Positions 21,655 to 32,021 of a DNA stretch of 64,000 nucleotides are shown here, piece by piece; the stretch's first letter is position 1; each line of letters starts with the position of its first letter. The notes beneath the pieces are model-generated. The model worked only from the letters and a program-made list of their open reading frames with translations, made no database searches and was not told the DNA's origin. The DNA comes from Pseudomonas fluorescens. GTDB taxonomy: Bacteria; Pseudomonadota; Gammaproteobacteria; Pseudomonadales; Pseudomonadaceae. The DNA lies in assembly GCA_902825215.1 (NCBI GenBank), contig LR782234.1, positions 3,844,001 through 3,908,000 on the forward strand, read 5' to 3'. The translations under genes and the position numbers were made by a program.

Positions 21655-24600
21655 CTAGAAATCGCGCTTGTAGAAAATATCCAGCGAACTGGCGACGCCG
21701 CTCGCCGCTTCGACATACACCTTCTTGCTCAGCTTGTAGCGCAGGGCAATCGTGCTGGCCGGTTCGAAGACGCCGACGCCGTAGCGCAGGCTGAGTTTTT
21801 CGGAGATGTTGCCGCTGGCGACGACGCTGGTGTCGTTGCCGCTGCCCTGGGTGTCGAGCTGGAAATCCTGAATGCCCAAGTCCTTGGCCAGCCCGCTGGT
21901 GACCCCGGCGCTGCCCATCAAACCCAAGCCCAGCGCGGCTTGCGCAAGCATGTTGTTGTCTTCGCCATTGGTGCTCAGCGGACGCCCCAGGACCAGATAA
22001 GACAGCGCCTGCTCCTGACTCATGGCCGGTTCGGAGAAGATCTGCGTGGTCGGCTGTTCGGCGCTGCCGCTCAGACGAATACCGGCGATCACGTCGTCGG
22101 TCTGGCGGATCGCTTCGATGTCCAGATACGGCTGGTCGATGGGCCCGGCGAACAACAGCCGCGCGCGGCGCACTGTCAGGCGCTGGCCGTAGGCGCGGTA
22201 GCGGCCGTCGTTGAGCCACAGCTCGCCGCGGGTGTCCATGTTGTCGCCGATGTGCACCTGCCCCTGCAGATTGGCGGTCAGGCCGAAGCCGGCGAAGCTC
22301 AGCTTGTTCTGGCCGACGATCACGTCGATGTCCATTTTCATCGCGAGCGGCGCTTTGCCCTCTTCGGTCTGCGCGCCGACGATAATCGTGTCGTCCGAGA
22401 CTTTCACGGTAGATGGCGGCAGTTCGCGCACGGTGATTTCACCGTTGGGCACCAGCACCTTGCCGGCAATTTTCAGCTCGTCGCCGGCCATGGAAATCTT
22501 CAGATCCGGCGCCACTTCAAGCTTGGCGTACGGCTCGACAGTGACTGGCAACTGTGTGCCTTTCAACGCCAGGTCGACCACCAGCGCCTGGCCCCAGGCG
22601 ACGTTGCCGTTGAGACTGCCGCGACCGTTTTTGCCGCTGTTCCAGCCGCCATCAAGGCGCACCGATTCGCCGGCAATTGCTGCAGTGAGTTGCAGGTTCT
22701 GCAGCTCCATTGGCAATTCGGCGCCGGACACTTCGCCGTCGCTCAGTTGTACCGTGCCGTTGACCAGCGGCGCCAGCAGGCCGCCGGAAATCGTGCCGCT
22801 GCCGTTGAGACGCCCGGTGAGTTTTTCCACCATCGGCACAAACGGCCGCGCGACCGACAGGTCGAGGCCGGAGAGGCGGAACGAGCCGCTTAACGGTTTG
22901 TTTTTCGGCAGCGGATTGAGCTGCGCCTGCACCAGCAGTTCGCCGAGTTTGCCGCCAACGAAGTTCAGTTCGGTGTCGACGCGTTTCGGCGTCAGTTTGC
23001 TGGTGAGCCTGAGCGTCTGGTAGGGAAAGTCCAGCCATTGCTGCTTGTCGCGCATGCGCAAGGTGCCGCCGCTGGCGTCGATGCTGACCACACCGTTGGG
23101 GCCGCTGGCCGGCAGGTCGAGCTGCAGATCGGCATTGAGCCGGCCCTGCCAGGCGAAGTCTTTCGGCAGCCACTGCGCCAGACTTTCCAGCGGAAACTGC
23201 TTGAGGTGATAGCGCAGTTTCGGCTCGGGCATCAGCCGTTGATCTTCGCCGCACAGGCTGGCGCTGCCGGAGGTCCAGCAGTGCGCGCCGAAGTTGATCT
23301 TGCCGTCGGCGAGGCGCTCCAGTTTCGCCGGATTCTGCAACTTCCAGTCCTGCCCGCCGGCCTGAATGTCGCCGCTGGCCAGGCGCCCGCGCCAGTTGCC
23401 CTGATCCAGATGGCCGTCCAGCCCCAGCGCCAGTTTCAGCTTGGGTCCGAGCAGATCGAGGTTGAGCTTCTGGCTTTTGATATCCCCTTGGACGCTGGCG
23501 GTCAGTGTCCCCAGCGAGGTGTCGCCGACCTGAATGCCGCTGCCCTTCAGATCGATTTTCGCCCGTTGCGCACTGTCGAGATTGGCGTCGAGGTTGAGGC
23601 TTTGCAGGCGATTGTCCTGGAACACCAGTTGCGAGCCCTGCAAATCGAGTTTGCCCTGTGGCGCCTTCAACGTGCCGGCGACGCTGACCTGCCCGTTGAC
23701 CTGCCCGCGCAATTGCGGCCAGAGCTGGGCCAGACGCGGCAACTTGATGTCGATCTGCCCGGTGAGCTTCTGTTGCAGGCTGCCCTTGCCGCTGATGCTG
23801 TTGTCGCCGAGGCGGATTTGCAGGGCGTTGAGGTTCCACTGCTCGCCAGCACCGTCAGCCTTGGCTTGCAAGACCGCCGGTTGCCCGCGCAGTTTGCCTT
23901 TGAGGTCCAGGTCAGCGTTGAGGCTCAGGCGCTCGTTTTTCATTTCGCCAGAGCTTTTCAGCGGCCCGGCCAATGTGCCCGGCAGTTCGGCGACCCAGTA
24001 CGCCGGATTCAGTGCCGACAGTTGCAGCGCGGTGTCCCAGGCGATGCCGTCGGCGAACTTGACCTTGACGTGGCCTTCGGCCTTGCCCTGCCCGGCCTCC
24101 ATCACCAGTTGCGGCAAGGCGATCTGTTCGAGGCTGCCGCTGAACGGACTGCTCAGGGTAAACGCGCCCGCCGGACCGTCCAGTGCGGCGGCGAAGTTGC
24201 CGAGGTACTGACCGTCGGTGTAGGAAACTTCACCCGTGAAGGTACGCAAAGCGACTTGTGGCTCGTCGATTTCGTTGTAGAGCCGATGCCAGGGAAAGTC
24301 CTGCCAGTTGATGTTGGCTTGCGCGCTGAGGCCTTTGCTCCAGTCGACGTTACCGTTGAGTTTGAGGCTTTGTTTGTCGTTGGCCGTCAGATCAAGGCCG
24401 GCGATTTGCGCACCGTTGGCGTCGACTTTGCCCTTGAGCAGCAGCGCCACCGGGGCTGTGTCGGCCGGCAGTGTGGCGGTGCCGTTGAGCTGATAACCGT
24501 TTTTCAGGTCGCCTTCGCCAGTCAGCACTAACTGGTTGAGTTGCAGGGTGTCCGGCAGCTCGGCGCTCGGTTTGAACGCTTCGCTGGTGATACGCACCTT

Positions 24601-25329
24601 GGCCGGCAGGTTTTCCACCAGTGGCTGCAACTCGCCGGTCAATTGGCCGTCGAGGTAGCCACGACTGTCGGCGTGCAGGTTGAGCGTCTTGAGCAGATCG
24701 CCCTCGGCTTTCAGGGCCAAAGTCCATGGTTCAGTGCCCGGCGCAGGTAACGTCAAATCACCTTGGATAGTCAACGACCAGTTGCCGGTCGGTTGCAGCA
24801 GGCCGGACAGATTCAGGCTGAGTTCGTCGCGTTGCAATTTCACGCGGTCGATCTGCAGACCCTGGGCGCTCCAGTGCGCGGCCAGTTGCAAACCTTTGAG
24901 CTGCTCGCTGCCGTTGAACAGCAGGCTGCCGACCTGCACATCGCCCAGCTCGATGGCCAGCGGCAATTGCAGATCCGGCAGTTTGATCGGGCCGCTCTCG
25001 GTGGTTTCTGCACCCGGCGGGAATTGCAGCACCACCTGCTCGGCCTTGAGCTGATCGATACACAGGGTCATGCGCGTCAGGCACAGCGGCGACCAGGCGA
25101 AGATCGCCTTGTTCAGTTCGACACGGCTGGTGTCCTGCTGCCACAGAAGATGATCGGCGCTCCACTGGCCGCCGAGGCGACCCTGAAAATTCTCCACGCT
25201 CAAGCCCGGAACAAGGCTCAGCGCCCAGCGGCTGCCGGCCTGAGTGCCGAGCACGGCGCTGATCGTCAATACCATCAACAGCAACAACGCCAGCAGCGTC
25301 ACAGCCGTTATTTTCAAACCACGCTTCAC
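21655..25329 (-). CDS. tamB: translocation and assembly module subunit TamB
   Basis: A 1224-residue AsmA-like/DUF490 protein anchored in the inner membrane by one N-terminal helix (residues about 8-28) and spanning the periplasm as a long lipid-carrying beta groove. With TamA it acts in outer-membrane protein and phospholipid transport. The conserved C-terminal DUF490 region ends in LDIFYKRDF, with the terminal aromatic. The start is GTG at 25329, overlapping the tamA stop by four bases (GTGA). Confidence 0.95.
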   Translation of the reverse strand: MKRGLKITAVTLLALLLLMVLTISAVLGTQAGSRWALSLVPGLSVENFQGRLGGQWSADHLLWQQDTSRVELNKAIFAWSPLCLTRMTLCIDQLKAEQVVLQFPPGAETTESGPIKLPDLQLPLAIELGDVQVGSLLFNGSEQLKGLQLAAHWSAQGLQIDRVKLQRDELSLNLSGLLQPTGNWSLTIQGDLTLPAPGTEPWTLALKAEGDLLKTLNLHADSRGYLDGQLTGELQPLVENLPAKVRITSEAFKPSAELPDTLQLNQLVLTGEGDLKNGYQLNGTATLPADTAPVALLLKGKVDANGAQIAGLDLTANDKQSLKLNGNVDWSKGLSAQANINWQDFPWHRLYNEIDEPQVALRTFTGEVSYTDGQYLGNFAAALDGPAGAFTLSSPFSGSLEQIALPQLVMEAGQGKAEGHVKVKFADGIAWDTALQLSALNPAYWVAELPGTLAGPLKSSGEMKNERLSLNADLDLKGKLRGQPAVLQAKADGAGEQWNLNALQIRLGDNSISGKGSLQQKLTGQIDIKLPRLAQLWPQLRGQVNGQVSVAGTLKAPQGKLDLQGSQLVFQDNRLQSLNLDANLDSAQRAKIDLKGSGIQVGDTSLGTLTASVQGDIKSQKLNLDLLGPKLKLALGLDGHLDQGNWRGRLASGDIQAGGQDWKLQNPAKLERLADGKINFGAHCWTSGSASLCGEDQRLMPEPKLRYHLKQFPLESLAQWLPKDFAWQGRLNADLQLDLPASGPNGVVSIDASGGTLRMRDKQQWLDFPYQTLRLTSKLTPKRVDTELNFVGGKLGELLVQAQLNPLPKNKPLSGSFRLSGLDLSVARPFVPMVEKLTGRLNGSGTISGGLLAPLVNGTVQLSDGEVSGAELPMELQNLQLTAAIAGESVRLDGGWNSGKNGRGSLNGNVAWGQALVVDLALKGTQLPVTVEPYAKLEVAPDLKISMAGDELKIAGKVLVPNGEITVRELPPSTVKVSDDTIIVGAQTEEGKAPLAMKMDIDVIVGQNKLSFAGFGLTANLQGQVHIGDNMDTRGELWLNDGRYRAYGQRLTVRRARLLFAGPIDQPYLDIEAIRQTDDVIAGIRLSGSAEQPTTQIFSEPAMSQEQALSYLVLGRPLSTNGEDNNMLAQAALGLGLMGSAGVTSGLAKDLGIQDFQLDTQGSGNDTSVVASGNISEKLSLRYGVGVFEPASTIALRYKLSKKVYVEAASGVASSLDIFYKRDF

Positions 25330-27053
25330 AGCTCAGGCCCCATGGAAAAGTGCAGCCGGATGCCGCCGTCGTCGTCCAGCGCATGGGCGAGATCGAGGCG
25401 GATCGGCCCGACCGGCGAAACCCAGCGCACACCGATACCGACCCCGGTCTTGAGATTCGGCAGTTCGAGTTTGTTGAAAGAGTTGCCTTGGTCGACGAAG
25501 GTCGCCACGCGCCATTTCTCGGCGACCGAATACTGATATTCAACGCTGCCGGCGACCATGTAGCGCCCGCCAATGCGATCGCCATCGGAGTTTTTCGGCG
25601 ACAGGCTCTGATAGTCGTACCCGCGCACGCTCTGATCGCCACCGGCGAAAAAGCGCAGCGACGGCGGAATCGAGTTGTAGCCGTTGGTGGCGCTGCCGCC
25701 GACCTGCACCCGACCGAGCAAACGGTGTTTGTCGAATACCGTGGTCAGGCCTTTGACCAGCGCCGTGCCATATAACAGGTTGTTGTCGGAACCGAGGCCT
25801 TCCTTCGCCACCTTGCTTTCGAAGCTCAGGCGATAACCGTTGTGCGGGTCGATACGGTTGTCGCTTTTCAGGTAGGAATAACTGATGCCGGGCATCAGCA
25901 AGGTGCTCAGGCCGGAGTCGTCGCCGAGTTCGTATTCCTCGCGCTGCCATTTCAGCGAGATCACCCGCTGCCAGCCGCTGGGCAACTTGCTGTGCCATTC
26001 CGGGCCGAAGGTCAGCAGTTTGCTGCGCGTGTCGGAACCCTCAATGTCTTCGAATTGATAACCGCCGGCCCAACGCAGTTTGTCGGTCAGCGGCGGGTCG
26101 AGCGGAATGTCGTAGAACAGCCCGACGTTTTGCCGTGGCGCGGAAAGCTCGGCTTCCCAGCCATAGCTGTCGCCTTGCGGATTGACCCAGTGGCGCGTCC
26201 AGTTGGCTTTGATGCGTGGGCCGACGTCGGTCGAATAACCCAGACCCAGGCCCATGGTGCGCGGTTTGCGCGTGTCGAGTTTGACGTCGACCGGGATCAC
26301 CTGATCTTTGGCCGCCGTCGGTGCCGCATCGACGCGCACGCCTTCAAAATAGCCGCTCGATTGCAGGTCGCGGTTGAGCTCGGCGATCAGCTCGGAGTCG
26401 TAAGGCTCGCCGGCCTGGAACGGCACCATGCGTTGCAGCAGGTCTTCGTCAAACGGCGTGTCGCCCTCGAATTTCACTTTACCCAGCGCATAACGCGGGC
26501 CGCTGTCGTAGATCAGCTCGACATCGGCGACGCCGGCGCGCGGATCGACCAAGAGCTTTTGACTGGTGAAATGGCCACTGAAGAATCCGAAGCGCGAGGC
26601 CTGATTCTGAATCACCCGTTTGGCATCTTCGTAATGGCCGTGATTGAGCACTGCGCCGGACTTGAGCAGATCGCTTTTCGGCACCCGAAAGGATTTCAAC
26701 GAGGCCGCCGGCCCATCGACCCGCACGGTGACGTTGCGCAGGCGGATCGGCTCGCCCGGATCGATGTTGAGCACCAGACGTGGTTTTTCCCCGCCCTTGA
26801 CGTCGCTGTCGATCTGCGGCTGGTAATAGCCCAACGCCTGGGCGGCCTTGCGCGCCTGCTCTTCGGCACCGCGACTGAAGCGCTGCAAGGCTTCTTCGTC
26901 ACGATCGCCGAGGCTGCCGATATAGCCTTCTATATTGGCCTTGAGTTCATCGTTGGACGGTTTGATCCGTACATCCAATTCACTTTGCGCCAGCGCCGCG
27001 CAGCTGGATAACAGCATCAGCACGCCACTGGTAAATCTTCCTGGAAACTTCAT
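25326..27053 (-). CDS. tamA: translocation and assembly module subunit TamA (Omp85 family)
   Basis: Outer-membrane Omp85 protein of 575 residues. A signal peptide ends around ALAQ; three POTRA domains follow (about residues 25-265), then the 16-strand barrel with conserved segments FFAGGDQSVRGYDY (the substrate loop) and a C-terminal strand IRLHFSMGPEL. It partners TamB, encoded immediately downstream with a four-base overlap. Confidence 0.95.
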   Translation of the reverse strand: MKFPGRFTSGVLMLLSSCAALAQSELDVRIKPSNDELKANIEGYIGSLGDRDEEALQRFSRGAEEQARKAAQALGYYQPQIDSDVKGGEKPRLVLNIDPGEPIRLRNVTVRVDGPAASLKSFRVPKSDLLKSGAVLNHGHYEDAKRVIQNQASRFGFFSGHFTSQKLLVDPRAGVADVELIYDSGPRYALGKVKFEGDTPFDEDLLQRMVPFQAGEPYDSELIAELNRDLQSSGYFEGVRVDAAPTAAKDQVIPVDVKLDTRKPRTMGLGLGYSTDVGPRIKANWTRHWVNPQGDSYGWEAELSAPRQNVGLFYDIPLDPPLTDKLRWAGGYQFEDIEGSDTRSKLLTFGPEWHSKLPSGWQRVISLKWQREEYELGDDSGLSTLLMPGISYSYLKSDNRIDPHNGYRLSFESKVAKEGLGSDNNLLYGTALVKGLTTVFDKHRLLGRVQVGGSATNGYNSIPPSLRFFAGGDQSVRGYDYQSLSPKNSDGDRIGGRYMVAGSVEYQYSVAEKWRVATFVDQGNSFNKLELPNLKTGVGIGVRWVSPVGPIRLDLAHALDDDGGIRLHFSMGPEL

Positions 27054-27118
27054 AGGCGCGGATGCTATCAGGGCTGGGGAGCGTGATAGAACAGGAAATT
27101 TCCCAAGAAGTTCGATTA

Positions 27119-27769
27119 TTACGCTGTTGCTGTTTGTAACACCTGCGGATTGGCGTGGAAAAACACATGCTCACGGACCGGCCCGACGGCAACCTCGCCG
27201 ATCTCCTGATAACCCTGCCTTTTATAGAATTCCAGGTAACGCGGGTTGCCGGTGTCGAGAACCACGCCTTGTGAGGTCTCGTCCACCGCGCACCAGTTGT
27301 GTACGGCGGTGAGCAGTTGTTCGCCGTAGTGCTTGCCCTGGAATTGTGGATGCACGCCGAGCAACGGCAGCATGTGCACCGAGTCACCGGGCACGCACGC
27401 GGCGACGGCATCGTGATATTCCAGATAGCGCCGGGTGCAGCGAAACCCGGTGCTGAGCACCATGCGCAGGCGCCACGCCCAGCTTTCCGTCACGCCCAGG
27501 CGCCTTTGCGGCGGCGCGATCAGGGCGATGCCGATCAGCCGATCGTTGACCAGCAGCCCGATCGCCGGCAGGTCCTGGAGGAAATGCTGCTTGACCAGCT
27601 CGCGCACCGTGGCGCGCACGCGCTGCTCATAGCCGTGACGTTCGGCTTCGAACAGGTAGCCGAAGGTCGGCTCGTGACGGTAGGCCTGATACAGCAACGA
27701 GCGCGCTTCACGAGAATAACCGCGGTCGAGCATGTGGATGTCGGCGATGACGGTCTGGGTGTCAGGCAT
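27119..27769 (-). CDS. GNAT-family N-acetyltransferase
   Basis: A 216-residue protein whose C-terminal half carries the GNAT acetyl-CoA site: LLGVHPQFQGKHYGEQLL (motif A, residues about 135-152) and LDTGNPRYLEFYKRQGYQEIG (motif B). The substrate cannot be read from sequence. It ends 65 bp before tamA in the same direction; a shared transcript is possible but not shown. Confidence 0.88.
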   Translation of the reverse strand: MPDTQTVIADIHMLDRGYSREARSLLYQAYRHEPTFGYLFEAERHGYEQRVRATVRELVKQHFLQDLPAIGLLVNDRLIGIALIAPPQRRLGVTESWAWRLRMVLSTGFRCTRRYLEYHDAVAACVPGDSVHMLPLLGVHPQFQGKHYGEQLLTAVHNWCAVDETSQGVVLDTGNPRYLEFYKRQGYQEIGEVAVGPVREHVFFHANPQVLQTATA

Positions 27770-27857
27770 GGTGGTGATTCTCCCCGGGACGCGCTCGAAG
27801 GATGGCGCGCTTGTTGGTACGAACCTTGGGCGGATGTGGTGGTTCCCCTGACAGGTT

Positions 27858-28076
27858 AGACCAGCCTCGGATCTTCATCGACTGGGCGGGCCTCATCGCT
27901 GGCAAGCCAGCTCCCAGAGTGTCTGCGTCGTTCACAACATTCCCACACAACACAGAAACCTGTGGGAGACCAGCCTCGGATCTTCATCGACTGGGCGGGC
28001 CTCATCGCTGGCAAGCCAGCTTTCACAGTGTCTGCGTCGTTCACAACATTCCCACACAACACAGAAACCTGTGGGA
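27858..28076. repeat. two tandem 109-bp units containing GAGCTGGCTTGCCAGC-type REPs
   Basis: Positions 27858-27966 and 27967-28075 are nearly identical (offset exactly 109; they differ mainly at the ...CTCCCAGAG / TTTCACAG junction). Each holds a half REP of the GCTGGCTTGCCAGC family and a shared non-REP segment. A further REP half follows at 28070-28095. The rest of the 27770-28200 gap shows no gene. Confidence 0.85.
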
Positions 28077-28200
28077 GCTGGCTTGCCAGCGATGGGGCAG
28101 GGACAGGCGCTACAAATCCCACAGGCCAAAATGATTTCTCCCACACTGGCCCCCATGCCCCATGTCAGCTAGCATCGCCCTTTTGCCAGGACTGCCGACC

Positions 28201-29013
28201 ATGAAGATTGTTTCCTTCAACATCAACGGACTGCGGGCGCGTCCGCATCAGCTGGCGGCGCTGATCGAAAAACATCAACCGGACGTCATCGGTCTGCAGG
28301 AAACCAAGGTCCACGACGACCAGTTCCCGCTGGAAGAAGTGCGCGCCCTCGGCTACCACGTGTACTTCCACGGGCAGAAAGGCCATTACGGTGTCGCCCT
28401 GCTCTCGCGCAACGAGCCGATCGCTATTCACAAAGGTTTCGCCACCGACGAAGAAGACGCCCAGCGGCGCTTTATCTGGGGCACCTTCGCCGATGCCAAT
28501 GGCGTACCGGTGACGATCATGAACGGCTATTTCCCCCAAGGTGAAAGCCGCGATCACCCGACCAAATTCCCCGCCAAGCAGCGTTTCTACAGCGATCTGC
28601 AAGCGTTGCTGGAAAGCCAGTTTCACAACGAACAACCGCTGGTGGTGATGGGCGATGTGAACATTTCCCCGGAAGACTGCGACATCGGCATCGGCCCGGA
28701 CAACATGAAGCGCTGGCTGAAAACCGGTAAATGCAGCTTCCTGCCGGAAGAACGCGAGTGGATGGCACGCCTGAAGAACTGGGGCCTGACCGACAGCTAC
28801 CGGCACCTGAACCCGGACGTGACCGACATGTTCAGCTGGTTCGACTACCGCAGCCGTGGTTTTGAGGATGAACCCAAGCGTGGCCTGCGCATCGACGTGA
28901 TTCTCGCTTCCCATGGTTTGCTGCCACGGGTGAAGGATGCCGGCGTGGACTACGAACTGCGCGGCATGGAAAAGCCCTCGGACCACGCGCCGATCTGGCT
29001 CGAGCTGGCCTGA
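28201..29013 (+). CDS. xthA: exodeoxyribonuclease III
   Basis: AP endonuclease and 3'-5' exonuclease of base excision repair; 270 residues. Catalytic residues of the EEP fold are visible: the metal-binding Glu in QETKV (near 35), the Asp/Asn pair in GDVNI (near 155) and the SDHAP histidine near the C-terminus. The ATG at 28201 gives the canonical [14 protein letters not shown]; an upstream in-frame ATG at 28162 lies in repeat-derived sequence. Confidence 0.95.
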   Translation: MKIVSFNINGLRARPHQLAALIEKHQPDVIGLQETKVHDDQFPLEEVRALGYHVYFHGQKGHYGVALLSRNEPIAIHKGFATDEEDAQRRFIWGTFADANGVPVTIMNGYFPQGESRDHPTKFPAKQRFYSDLQALLESQFHNEQPLVVMGDVNISPEDCDIGIGPDNMKRWLKTGKCSFLPEEREWMARLKNWGLTDSYRHLNPDVTDMFSWFDYRSRGFEDEPKRGLRIDVILASHGLLPRVKDAGVDYELRGMEKPSDHAPIWLELA

Positions 29014-29035
29014 TCCCAGCTTCGCTGTAGTCCCT

Positions 29036-29126
29036 TTGTGGGAGCGAGCCTGCTCGCGAATGCGGTGTATCAGAAACATGTCTGGTACTGACACTCCGCC
29101 TTCGCGAGCAGGCTCGCTCCCACATT
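29036..29126. repeat. REPIN
   Basis: Inverted pair of GAGCGAGCCTGCTCGCG-family REPs just after xthA. Confidence 0.9.
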
Positions 29127-29149
29127 TGGCATTCACCGGCGTTAAATCG

Positions 29150-29167
29150 CTGTCATCTTTCGGTCAT
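29150..29167 (+). promoter_or_regulatory. Pho box upstream of the PstS-OmpA fusion
   Basis: CTGTCAT-CTTT-CGGTCAT matches the PhoB box CTGTCAT-N4-CTGTCAT in 13 of 14 conserved positions, with the correct 11-bp repeat period. It lies 53 bp before the next start codon. Confidence 0.7.
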
Positions 29168-29219
29168 GCGCCTGACTTAATCTCCCCGGCAATCCCCCAA
29201 GCCTCGATTCGGTGCCGGC

Positions 29220-30554
29220 ATGTCCCTGCGTGTGTTTTGCGTTTTTCTATCCAGCGCCTGGCTGTCGGTCTGCGCCGCTGCCCTGCCGTTGCCGGAAAGC
29301 GGCCCGGCCCTGCGCATTCAGGGCTCCAATACCATCGGCGCCGAACTCGGCCCGGCCTTGGTGGAAGGTCTGTTGCAGGAACAAGGCCTGTTGAAAATCC
29401 ACCGCGAAACCCCGGACGCTGCCAACGAACTACGCATCGTCGGCCAGACCGCCGAAGGTCAGCGCGTGGTGATCGAAGTGGCTGCGCACGGCTCCAGTAC
29501 CGGTTTCATCGCCCTGAAAAATGCCAGCGCCGACCTCGCCGCCGCTTCCCGCGAGATCAAGGACAGCGAGTTGCAGGCCCTGCAAGCATTGGGCGATCTG
29601 AAAAGCCCGGGCGCTGAGCAGGTGATCGCCATCGATGGCCTGGCAATCATCGTTCATCCCGACAATCCCTTGCAGCAACTGGACACCGAGCAACTGGCGC
29701 GGATTTTTGCCGGCGAAGTGAAAACCTGGGAAGCGCTCGGCGGGCGTGGCGGTGCGATTCATTTATATGCGCGCGATGATCAGTCCGGCACTTACGACAC
29801 GTTTAAGGAACTTGTCCTCAGCCATCGTGGGAAAAGTCTGAACAGTGCGGCGAAACGTTTCGAATCCAGCGAGCAATTGTCCGATGCGGTCAGCAGCGAT
29901 CCACAGGCTATCGGTTTTATCGGCCTGCCTTATGTGCGTCAGGCCAAAGCCGTGGCGATCAGCGACGGTGCGTCGCTGCCAATGCCGCCCCTCGGCAGTC
30001 TGATTGCCACCGAGGATTATCCATTGTCGCGGCGATTGTTTTTCTATCTGCCGCCGCAGGGCCAGAATCCCTGGGCAAAAGCGTTGGTGACGTTTGCGCA
30101 AAGTCGTCAGGGCCAGCAGATTGTCGCGGCCAATGGTTTTGTCAGCCAGACCGTGCATGCCATGAGCGTGGCGCCGAATGCGCTGATGCCCGAGGGTTAT
30201 CAAGCGCTGAGCCGACACGCGCAGCGTCTGACGGTGAATTTTCGTTTCGAGGAAGGCAGTGCGAGCCTGGACAACAAGGCGCGCCAGGATCTGGCGCGGG
30301 TGCTCGACTATATAAAGCGCCATGACAAGAGCGAGCGTGCGGTGACATTGGTCGGTTTTGGCGATGCCAAGGATGACCCGGCACGTGCGGACCTGTTGTC
30401 AAAGCTGCGGGCGATGGCGGTGCGCCGCGAACTGGTCAAGAACGGTGTGGTGCTGCGCGAAGTTCGCGGCTTTGGTGCGTTGATGCCGGTGGCGGCGAAC
30501 AATGCGGATGAGGGGCGGATCCGGAATCGGCGGGTTGAGGTTTGGGTGTACTGA
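29220..30554 (+). CDS. PstS-like phosphate-binding domain fused to OmpA-type domain
   Basis: A 444-residue exported protein. A signal peptide (about 1-20) is followed by a PBP-like domain (about 28-310) with the PstS-type opening IQGSNTIGAELGPAL, the block HLYARDDQSGTYDTFKELVL and VKTWEALGG. The C-terminal part (about 335-444) is an OmpA/MotB-like peptidoglycan-binding domain (NFRFEEGSASLDN, then IRNRRVEVWVY). This suggests a periplasmic phosphate-binding or sensing protein tethered to the cell wall. A Pho box upstream fits phosphate-starvation control. No pst transport genes lie nearby, so transport by this protein itself is unlikely. Confidence 0.85.
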   Translation: MSLRVFCVFLSSAWLSVCAAALPLPESGPALRIQGSNTIGAELGPALVEGLLQEQGLLKIHRETPDAANELRIVGQTAEGQRVVIEVAAHGSSTGFIALKNASADLAAASREIKDSELQALQALGDLKSPGAEQVIAIDGLAIIVHPDNPLQQLDTEQLARIFAGEVKTWEALGGRGGAIHLYARDDQSGTYDTFKELVLSHRGKSLNSAAKRFESSEQLSDAVSSDPQAIGFIGLPYVRQAKAVAISDGASLPMPPLGSLIATEDYPLSRRLFFYLPPQGQNPWAKALVTFAQSRQGQQIVAANGFVSQTVHAMSVAPNALMPEGYQALSRHAQRLTVNFRFEEGSASLDNKARQDLARVLDYIKRHDKSERAVTLVGFGDAKDDPARADLLSKLRAMAVRRELVKNGVVLREVRGFGALMPVAANNADEGRIRNRRVEVWVY

Positions 30555-30583
30555 CCAGCCCTGATCTAGGGAACCTGCTTACG

Positions 30584-30677
30584 CCATCGCGGGCAAGCCC
30601 GCTCCCACAGGTTTCGCTGGTGAACACGAGACTTATGTCCACTGCAGATCCCTGTGGGAGCGGGCTTGCCCGCGATG
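30584..30677. repeat. REP pair, GAGCGGGCTTGCCCGCG family
   Basis: Inverted pair of a second REP family (core GCGGGCTTGCCCGC) between the convergent PstS-OmpA and acyl-CoA dehydrogenase genes. Confidence 0.9.
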
Positions 30678-30692
30678 AACGATAACGCGGTG

Positions 30693-31922
30693 TTACTGAC
30701 CGCTACGCAGCATTTCCTTCGGCACATACTTGCCGATTTCGAACTTGCCGATCGCCGCGCGGTGCACTTCGTCCGGGCCGTCGGCCAGGCGCAGGGTGCG
30801 TTGCATGGCGTACATGTAGGCCAGCGGGAAATCGTTCGAGACGCCGGCACCGCCATGCATCTGGATCGCCCGATCAATCACCCGCAAGGCGACGTTCGGC
30901 GCGACCACCTTGATCTGCGCGATCTCGCTTTTGGCAATCTTGTTGCCGACGGTGTCCATCATGTACGCCGCTTTAAGCGTCAGCAGGCGTGCCATGTCGA
31001 TCTCCATCCGCGAGTCGGCGATCTTGTCGATATTGCCGCCCAGGCGCGCCAGCGGTTTGCCGAACGCGGTACGGCTGACCGAGCGTTTGCACATCAATTC
31101 CAGCGCACGCTCAGCCATGCCGATCGAACGCATGCAGTGGTGAATCCGTCCCGGGCCGAGGCGCCCCTGAGCGATTTCGAAACCGCGGCCCTCACCCAGC
31201 AGAACGTTTTCATACGGCACGCGCACGTTGTCGAACAGCACTTCGGCGTGGCCGTGCGGTGCGTCGTCGTAACCGAACACCGGCAGCGGACGGACGATCT
31301 TCACCCCGGGGGTGTCGACCGGCACGAGGATCATCGAGTGCTGGGCGTGGCGCGGTGCGTCGGGATTGCTCAGGCCCATGAAAATCAGGATTTTGCAGCG
31401 CGGATCGCAAGCACCGGAGGTCCACCATTTCTTGCCATTGATCACCCACTCGTCGCCATCGCGCACCGCACGGGCGGCCATGTTGGTCGCGTCAGAGGAG
31501 GCAACGTCCGGCTCGGTCATGGCAAACGCCGAGCGGATTTCGCCGCGCAGCAGCGGTTCGAGCCAGCGCTGTTTCTGCTCTTCGTTGGCGTATCGCACCA
31601 GCACTTCCATGTTGCCGGTGTCCGGCGCCGAGCAGTTGAACGGCTCCGGCCCGAGCAACGAACGGCCCATGATTTCCGCCAGCGGCGCGTACTCAAGGTT
31701 GGTCAGGCCGGCGCCCAGTTCCGATTCCGGCAGAAACAGATTCCACAAGCCTTCGGCTTTGGCCTTGGCCTTGAGCTCGTCCATGATTGCCGTCGGCTGC
31801 CAGCGATCGCCCTCGGCAACCTGGCGCTCGAACACCGCTTCGGCCGGATAAACGTAAGTGTCCATGAACGCGGTCACGCGCTCACGCAGTTGTTGAACCT
31901 TGGGCGAATAAGCGAAATCCAT
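30693..31922 (-). CDS. acyl-CoA dehydrogenase family protein (ACAD10/11-like)
   Basis: FAD enzyme of 409 residues oxidising an acyl-CoA at the alpha-beta bond. Signature segments are [17 protein letters not shown] (flavin site), [12 protein letters not shown] and [25 protein letters not shown]. The length and the pattern around SDATNM resemble the ACAD10/11 group rather than short-chain enzymes; the true substrate is unknown. The ATG at 31922 has AAGG about 9 bp upstream; a GTG nine bases earlier lacks a ribosome site. A LysR gene is divergent. Confidence 0.9.
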   Translation of the reverse strand: MDFAYSPKVQQLRERVTAFMDTYVYPAEAVFERQVAEGDRWQPTAIMDELKAKAKAEGLWNLFLPESELGAGLTNLEYAPLAEIMGRSLLGPEPFNCSAPDTGNMEVLVRYANEEQKQRWLEPLLRGEIRSAFAMTEPDVASSDATNMAARAVRDGDEWVINGKKWWTSGACDPRCKILIFMGLSNPDAPRHAQHSMILVPVDTPGVKIVRPLPVFGYDDAPHGHAEVLFDNVRVPYENVLLGEGRGFEIAQGRLGPGRIHHCMRSIGMAERALELMCKRSVSRTAFGKPLARLGGNIDKIADSRMEIDMARLLTLKAAYMMDTVGNKIAKSEIAQIKVVAPNVALRVIDRAIQMHGGAGVSNDFPLAYMYAMQRTLRLADGPDEVHRAAIGKFEIGKYVPKEMLRSGQ

Positions 31923-32021
31923 GGGCAGCACCTTCTCTTATAGAGGTTGTTCAGGTCATGCAATCGATGCTAGAACAGCGCTGATAATTTACCTAGCCTA
32001 TTCTCGGCGTGTATAAACATT

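Noticed and set aside
27855-28135. Possible CRISPR-like array
   Set aside because: Only two units with no spacers between them; each contains REP halves, so it is a tandem duplication of REP-containing DNA.
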